NCBI GenBank assembly: GCA_036250195.1
Contig: JAVHZZ010000002.1
Location: forward strand, 367,910,624-367,974,623
Length of the DNA stretch: 64,000 nt
Source of the DNA: Mixophyes australis
Taxonomy: Eukaryota; Chordata; Amphibia; Anura; Limnodynastidae
Direction: 5' to 3'
The notes beneath the pieces were generated by a model. It did no database searches. It was not told the DNA's origin and saw nothing but the letters and a program-made list of their open reading frames with translations. Made by a program: the position numbers and the translations under genes. Shown piece by piece: positions 57,219 to 64,000 of this stretch; the stretch's first letter is position 1; each line of letters starts with the position of its first letter.

Positions 57219-58162
57219 AACATGTTCCTTTTATGCTTTGCTCCTAAATGAGGACCATCATGTACATGTGCTGCTTGTTTACCTTTCCCCCTCCCTCATA
57301 TATCCAGCATGCACACAAAATAGGACACTTGATTATGATCTGTCAATATGCCCACACATATAGCAATACATTTGTCAGACTAGTACAACAATTAAAGATC
57401 TGATACATTAAGATATTTTTGAGTGCTACATGTTAGATCTCATGAAATACGATCACATTTTGAGAAAAAACTTTTTTTTGGCGTGGGACACAGGAAAAAA
57501 TATCTGGAACCCAGAAGTTCATGTTACAAATAGTTTAGGTGTTACTTTTATTATTATAGTATTCGAGAGGAAACAAGACAAATATTTATAGCAGTGCACT
57601 GTAGCATAATATCCTCTGCCTATATGGTTCTGCAAGCCTCAGCTTGTATCATCAAAGAGAAGTACCAGCTACTGGAAGCTTAAATTGGAATGAGGCTTCC
57701 AATTTAATCACAATTTGCAACTGTGATGTACACAAAGGCAACATTCATGTCATGCCATCTGTATGTGCTACAAAGTTAGCAATTGTTCTATAGCTGTCAA
57801 AGAGACTTATGATAAAATAAATAGGTGTACTTTTAATGTTGTACCAACTTTTTCCCACATTACTTCCTGTGTATTCTTGTGATGCTATTGACAGCTACAA
57901 ATTCAAGTCGGTCATTCAGTCCTCTTTACCGTTTTCATACATTACACACTCACTTACTTCTAATCCAACCATAATACAGTGTTTGTTTGTTTGTTTGGAC
58001 AATGTTTGGAAAATTAAAGAAATACTTACATTTGAATGTAGGCATGTCTGCAGTCTATGTCACATGCCATTAACAAAATGGCACAACACAGCTATCAATT
58101 GTACTGTTGGGACAATTATACCTCAATTAAACAATGTACAAATGGTATCTGATACAGTCCAA

Positions 58163-58322
58163 GGGGTATATTTACTAAACTGCAGGTTTGAAAAAGTGGA
58201 GATGTTCAGATTATAACTGTCATTTTATAGAATGCACTAAATAAATGAAAGCTAGAATCTGATTGGTTGCCATAAGTAACATCTCCACTTTTTCAAACCC
58301 GCAGTTTAGTAAATATACCCCC
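58163..58322. mobile_element. Palindromic TIR element (family B)
   Basis: The left end is GGGGTATATTTACTAAACTG and the right end AGTTTAGTAAATATACCCC. The stem blocks are GAAAAAGTGGAGATGTT and its inverse. The left arm has a small deletion after GATGTT. Confidence 0.87.
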
Positions 58323-58595
58323 AAAAGTTCAAATGATTAAGCAGAGAAGCTGAATTGTCCATGTGACATCACTGGAACTGTTCCTGTGTATTAAAACACT
58401 AATCTACAGTCTGCAGAGTATTGTTGTTACCCAAACCAATGAGAAGCCAATCAGACAAGCTCTGGAGACTGTATTAGTGTAATGTAAGATAGAGAAGCAC
58501 CACCCTTCCAAGTAATGTCTGATTTACCCCAGGGCAATCAACATATTCAGTGATTTCAGATATATTACTTAACTCGTAAATACATTGTATTCGAG

Positions 58596-58945
58596 GGGGG
58601 AATTCAATTGGCCGCGTTACTTTCCCAATTGAATTCCCAGCGCACTATTACCGACAGTACGGTAATTTTAATGCAAAGCTGCAAGCAAAAATCAGGATTG
58701 AAATTACCATACCATACTTAGCTGGATTAGCTGACAACCAGCAAGAAAACTACCGTAATAACGGTTTTTCTGTGCACTATTACCGTAATAACGGTAATAA
58801 TGCGCGGACCGCGAGATTTTCAGCGTTTTTGCAGACAATTGAATATGCACCTAACAGTACTAATGCGCACTATTACCGTAGTAAAGGTAATAGTGCGCGG
58901 GCCGTGTCACTTTCACGAGTAACGATGCCAACTGAATTCTCCCCC
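58596..58945. mobile_element. TIR element with GGGGGAATTCAATTGGC ends
   Basis: The left GGGGGAATTCAATTGGC mirrors the right GCCAACTGAATTCTCCCCC. Inside are repeated CACTATTACCGTAATAACGG-type palindromes and GCGCACTATTACCG blocks. It is about 350 bp and non-coding. Confidence 0.7.
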
Positions 58946-59457
58946 AAATGTGGCTTTATTTGCGCATCTAGATCTCAATGTACCTTGATAGTTTTCAATA
59001 TACGTCTATAACTCTGGTCTCCTTGTTTCTGTACATTGTAAAGTTATCCTTCCTACATCAAATACTTCACAAATAAACATCATTCACATGTCTGCCTTCT
59101 GTTTATTTATTTCTTTATAACGCTTGAAGATTTTAAACAACTATTAAATTGAAAACATTAGAGCAATCACCACTATTACACACATAATTTATGTAGAGAT
59201 AAAAGCTTCCTGATTTAGATTGGCACACATTTCTTAGGATGTGGTCAAAAACTATATTAGCAATTCCACTGTAATATACATGGGCACACAACAGAAAATG
59301 GTTACATCTTAAACTTTTTTCAATGGCAAATGCTGCCTCCAATGGGGCTATTATTTTACACTATGAACAAATATAGCTAAATTCAAATAGGAAAAGTGAT
59401 AACCCCCATAAATTAAAAAAAAGTATAATACTTAAATCACCTCCAGAAACTACATTA

Positions 59458-59969
59458 GGGGGTATATATACTAAACTGCGGGTTAGAAAAAGTGGAGATG
59501 TTGCCAACAGCAACCAAGCAGATTCTAGGGCCTGATTCATTAAGGATCTTAAATGAAGAGGTATCTTATTTCAGTCTCCTGGACAAAACCATGTTACAAT
59601 GCAAGGGGTGCAAACTAATTTTCTGTTTTGCACATAAGTTAAATACTGACTGTTTTTTCATGTGGCACACAAATACTTGATAGCTTATTTGTACACTGAA
59701 ATTTAAAGTTGATATTTGTGTGCTACATGAAAAAACAGTCAGTTTTTAACTTATGTGCAAAACAGACAATTAGTTTGCACCCCTTGCATTGTAACATGGT
59801 TTTGTCCAGGAGACTGAAATAAGATACCTCTTCATTTAAGATCCTTAATGAATCAGGCCCCTAGTTATTATTTGTTTAGTACATTCTACAAAATGACAGC
59901 TAGGATCTGATTGGTTGCTATAGGCAACATCTCCACTTTTTCAAACCCGCAGTTTAGTAATTATACCCC
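59458..59969. mobile_element. Family B element interrupted by family A
   Basis: The outer arms GGGGGTATATATACTAAACT and AGTTTAGTAATTATACCCC belong to family B. The insertion at 59528-59860 splits the left arm within GATTCTAG. Confidence 0.9.
59528..59860. mobile_element. 333-bp palindromic TIR element (family A), nested
   Basis: The ends are GGGCCTGATTCATTAAGG and CCTTAATGAATCAGGCCC. The target duplication CTA lies at 59525-59527 and 59861-59863. Removing the insert and one CTA restores GATTCTAGTTAT of family B, so the insertion history is unambiguous. Confidence 0.93.
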
Positions 59970-60289
59970 TAAGCCTCACTTTGAAGCAGAAAATGACTGA
60001 GGGGCATAGGTTTATGGAGCACTAGGAGAAAATGAGTTGAGCAGCTTGAGTTAGTATCTTGCAAAGTACAGAGTAAGCAAACCAATGTTTTGTGGCACAG
60101 TGTAATAACTAATTTAAAGTTTGCAAAGCAAGATAATTGTAATGAGATCAAGCAGTGGAAAAGGAGACTTTTTAGAGCCATTCCGTTCTGTGAGCACAAT
60201 CATTTCCACTGCGCAAAAAGACTTGATTTTTGCACCATCTCTGAGCTGGCGGAATCTGGATCTCGTTCTATACTTTTAATGGGGCGCCT

Positions 60290-60500
60290 GTTGCTCCCTG
60301 GACTAAAATGGAGAACAGCATTTTTAGGCGCACTTTGACCAATGTAAAACAAATCTTCAAACACACAAAGTGCCTAATATTCCTTTACTCTAATGATTCA
60401 TTTAGACCATAAACAAGACTAGACCAAGGAGTGTTTTAGGAGAAATACGGAAAGGTATAAAGTGATAGAAGGTTTGACTTTGATGTGACGGTTACACTTT
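60290..60500. repeat. Unoccupied copy of the repeat at 43545-44170
   Basis: It runs GGCGCACTTTGACCAATGTA ... ACTAGACCAAGGAGTGTTTT ... TTTGACTTTGATGTGACGGT without an LTR. See the matching entry at 43545. Confidence 0.6.
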
Positions 60501-61546
60501 TGCACAGTGCGCCTCTGCAGGTGTTTCCCCACACACCTATGTGCACTCCTAGCTTATGGAGGTGCCACCTGAGAGCACAGAATAAGCGTGCACCTTGATG
60601 TGCACTTGGGGTGACCACAGACTGCATGTTGTAACTGAGTCTCATTTACAGGAATTATTTCACTGAATTGGTAGCAGATTACTGTAACTATGTATTATAT
60701 TATATATAATGGTAACATAGTGAGCAAATATATACACAGAAGACCATGAATGCTCAGGTGTAAATCCAAGCTCAAAATATCTGTGAAAGGTATAAAGCTG
60801 TAAGTTACCAGCTGAAACACAGATACATAGCACAAGTATACTGCATAAGAGCCATGTTCTTATGGCTAGTATGAGTAAAAGAAGATTATTTTATACATCA
60901 CAAAAATACATATTTCTCTCCAGTTTTGGGGGAACTTCCAATTGAAAGCCCAGTATCGCTACTCTTGTGCCCCAAATGCAAAAAAAAGATACAAAATATA
61001 AAAGGGTGCGGTCATCTACAGGCCCTCTTCAAAAGAGGATGGGCCCCATTGTCCCTGATACCTGAGCCATAAAGTCCATTAGGGGACAAGGGTCTTCAAA
61101 CCCCTTTGCTGCAAGCTAGAGAGGGGGGTCCCTGGGGTCCCTGGGGTCCAGAATCGTCTGCTGTACGAGGTTCAGTGGGTGGGAACCAGAAGGAGCACTC
61201 CCCCTTAAATCTCTGGGATTATGGAGCTCGTAGGGGGGAGGAGGGACACAAGTTTGTGAAAGGAACAAACAAAGTGTGAAATAAATGAATAGTACCACAT
61301 GGTTATGGCACCAGTCTAATGGCCGGGCAAATAAAAATAAGTTCTCCCGTCCAGCTAGAAGGCCACAGCAAACTGTTCTGTGCCATCAAAGTCATGTGAG
61401 GTCCCCAATTAACCTTTTGTGATTCTCTGGCAACCCTGGGCCGCCGCTTTGGGCACTCATGAACCTGGGCTTTCCCCGCTGGCCTCAGCCTACAGGCCAG
61501 AGGACCACATAGTTCTGCCAACTCAGGGGGGCCCTGTCTCCTCCTG

Positions 61547-61586
61547 CTGATAAGAACAGGTACTACACTTGAACTTAGCCCACAGG
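61547..61586 (-). pseudogene. U2 snRNA-like fragment
   Basis: The minus strand reads GGGCTAAGTTCAAGTGTAGT then ACCTGTTCTTATCAG. This matches the U2 snRNA 5' region around the branch-point recognition sequence GUAGUA (U2: GGCTAAGATCAAGTGTAGTA then TCTGTTCTTATCAG) with a few mismatches. The flanks on both sides do not continue U2, and neither the Sm site nor the 3' stem-loops are present. It is not a functional gene. Confidence 0.7.
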
Positions 61587-62159
61587 TGCTGGAAAACTAC
61601 ATGTTGCTGAACTCTCATTTCCTGGGCCAACTAATGGATCATTAGAACTATGAGTAGTAATAGGAGACTTTCAGGACATGCTCACTTTGAATAGTATTCA
61701 AATAAGCATCGCCAAGAATAAAATGTAATATTACTCTCAGGGAGCATTGCCTGAAGGTTTCCTTATTGCTATTCATTATTCTAGTGAGGCTGCTTTTATG
61801 TCTCTTCACACTGCTGACTAGAACAACCTACCCTGCACTGATGAGTCCGAAACAGGTAGAAACAGATCTGTCTGCAGATGGATGCTCTGTGTCTTAAATC
61901 CAAAGATATTAGTGGGCCCCAAAGACCTTTTGTCACACACCAGATCCACCGATTCCCTGTCCGGGGTCCGGCACACTTACCTGCTTGCCCCCTCCATCCT
62001 CTTAAGGCTATTTAGAATATAATGTTGGGACTAGTATTAAAGTTTAGAGTTTGCATTCGCTTGTCCTTGATTGTTTCCGTTTTAACTCATTTTCCAGAAG
62101 TCCTATTGGAGAGATTTATCTGGGACAATTAATTCCTATTGTACTAAGCAGTCATTACA

Positions 62160-62902
62160 AGTTTGTTATACTCAAGTACAGGCAAGGTGACTTCCTGTAC
62201 GTTCTGCAACACAAACAGGTCTGATGTTAAGAAAGGGAAAAGCTGGTTGCCTGTTTTCTACCGAATCCAATATAAAAAACTTTTACTAACCTACAAGGCC
62301 ATCAACAAGGCTGCACCAACATACATCTCCTCTCTTGTCTCAAAATATCTCCCAACTCGGTAACTCCATTCTGCACAAGATCTGCGTCTCTCATCCATTC
62401 TCATTACATCCTCCCATTCCCGGTTACAGGACTTTGTTCGGGCTGCACCCACTCTATGGAATTCTCTCCCTCGCACAATAAGACTCTCCTCTTGTCTACA
62501 AACTTTCAAGCGTTCTCTGAAAACCGACCTCTTCAGACAAGCTTATAATATTCCTCAACCACCTTCTAAACTTCACTACATTACCCTATTACCACCCGTT
62601 ACACAATTTCACAAAATACAACTACCCCCTGACCAACATTGTTGTGTGACAGGATCATTTAGCTTATGAGTCACTTTTACCTTTGCAGTCTGGCTGAGCC
62701 AAAATGCAAAATGTAGACTTACCTCATGTGTCAAACTCCCATTGTCCCATAGATTGTAAGCTTGCGAGCAGGCCCTTCTCACCTCTTTGTCTGTTTTACC
62801 CAGTTTGTTTATTAGTTTACTATGTTTGTCCCCAATTGTAAAGCGCTACGGAATATGTTGGCACTATATAAATAAATAATGATGATGATGATGATGATGA
62901 TT
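62160..62902 (+). mobile_element. L2/CR1-group LINE 3' end
   Basis: Frames encode WLPVFYRIQYKKLLLTYKAI then APTYISSLV, and further LWNSLPRTIRL and FKRSLKTDLFRQAYN, the usual C-terminus of L2-group ORF2. The 3' UTR has AGATTGTAAGCTTGCGAGCA, CCAATTGTAAAGCGCTACGG, ACTATATAAATAAATAATG and a GATGAT tail. Stops and frameshifts are present. Confidence 0.82.
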
Positions 62903-64000
62903 AAGCTGTTCCCAGCTTCTATTGGCCCACCTTTCTCCAGGATTATACATTATGTGCCTGTGTAACATCCATCTTATTATACTATATTTGGTAACATGTA
63001 TTTTTTTTTATCAATAATAAAGATGAATAGCAGTAGATTCTTTTTTACTGTTTTTTTATTTCTTATCTACACCCCCTTCTCCCCCCACACACACACTGCC
63101 AGGCACTGGAAACGCCTACAGGCTAATTAAATGAGAAACAGTCATAAATACATTATGTGCAATGGTGGGTTCAATTTTGTCACAAAAAAATGTGGTTACA
63201 CCCATAACCATAATCTGATGTAAAGAAAAGAAATACAAATAATCTCCTATTAGGCTTATTACAACTTTTAACTGCAAATCTTGTTCTTGTATGGACCAAT
63301 CAGCTGTGCCACCGCATACAACTTCAGAGTAGCACTTTCATTGGGTTGCAATCTACTGGGTTCCAGTTTTCATTTGCAAAGTTACAAATGGAACCCTAAA
63401 TAAACTAAATAATGTGTTTGCTATCTGCACTTAATATTCTGTGGAAATGTGGGCAAGCGATGGATTCAATATTCAGAAACTGTAAAAGACATTGGGAATG
63501 CAGACCCTGCTATATTACTGATCTCAAATGAGGAATGCATAATTGTATATTAACTTTTTATCATCAGCATTGTTTTCAATTAGGTTATATAAGTTGCCTT
63601 AGAACATTCTCTACAGAGAGGAGCCTTCTCATCATAATTATTTTAAAAGGTAAGTAAAACACAATTTGATCTCTTTGATGCTCGCTGAATTATGTGGTGT
63701 GAGCACAGATTTCAATTTCAGACTCAAATCCCTTGTTACGTTAGGAAAAACATATTGAGGAAAAATCATTTCAATAACTGCTATAGATTTTTTTTGCATT
63801 AGTTAAATAAACGATACTTCTAACTAAGACCTTGGAGAACTTTAAATGAGTCGACAAGATATTATTTACAACATATTAACATAACGGTTGATTGCTCAAT
63901 GTTATGTCCTTATCACTCTACATACTTGCTATGATACTACAAAATCCATTAAACGAATGCTATAACTATAATGTTATTTTTAAAGTATTTTAATGAAGAA

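Larger units (their letters stand above)
38448..64000. other. Sequence upstream of first recognised HIP1 exon
   Basis: This is probably the large first intron of HIP1. No initiator exon was recognised. Recognised content is listed separately. Stretches where I see only AT-rich or unassigned sequence are 38448-38940, 39430-40061, 40753-42340, 44170-45049, 46233-47650, 48900-49736, 51029-53079, 53125-54486, 54576-55495, 57224-58162, 58946-59457, 59970-60289, 60500-61540, 61590-62159 and 62903-64000. Confidence 0.6.

Overview
The window is a stretch of vertebrate nuclear DNA, most likely from a frog. Genes are split into short exons with GT-AG introns. The introns are full of tRNA-headed SINEs, CR1/L2-type LINE fragments, palindromic TIR elements and solo LTRs. 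The anuran assignment rests on the general look of these repeats and is an inference. No bacterial-type gene, CRISPR array or operon is present.

One gene can be supported: HIP1 (huntingtin-interacting protein 1), on the minus strand. I placed 20 consecutive coding exons between 38447 (5') and 402 (3'). They join into 2010 nt, exactly 670 codons, with no stop and matching phases at all 19 junctions. The predicted protein starts at the phosphoinositide-binding motif of the ANTH domain, passes through the clathrin/AP-2 binding linker and the central coiled coil, and stops just before the actin-binding I/LWEQ (THATCH) domain. The initiator exon was not found; it is either upstream beyond 64000 or unrecognised in 38448-64000. 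The 3' exons lie before position 1. HIP1 identity rather than HIP1R rests on diagnostic stretches such as DMSRSVSVTAAGQCRL and CILGTHHEKGAQTFW.

The most notable feature of the gene is the intron between the first two exons seen (36308-38383). It begins ATATCCTTT, ends AC, and carries TCCTTAAT 11 nt before the 3' splice site. These are the signatures of a minor-spliceosome (U12-type) AT-AC intron, and only this splice choice restores the conserved reading frame. A coiled-coil exon of about 48 codons present in human HIP1 could not be found between the exons at 6445 and 5148.

The rest is interspersed repeats. (i) There are about ten copies of a tRNA-headed SINE whose last ~110 bp resemble the 3' ends of L2-type LINEs also present in the window. 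(ii) LINE fragments lie at 1.5-2.4, 11.0-12.8, 42.7-43.5, 49.7-50.2 and 62.2-62.9 kb. (iii) A palindromic TIR family (GGGCCTGATTCATTAAGG ends) has three copies of exactly 333 bp, each with 3-bp target duplications. (iv) A second palindromic family begins GGGGTAtATTTACTAAACTGC. (v) Short hAT-like fold-back elements have 8-bp target duplications. (vi) Four solo LTRs were found, two with clean target duplications (43.7 kb and 55.8 kb). (vii) Two minisatellites have 45-bp and 34-bp units. (viii) A 40-bp fragment resembles the 5' part of U2 snRNA. The 25.5 kb upstream of the first recognised exon contains only such repeats and unassigned sequence.
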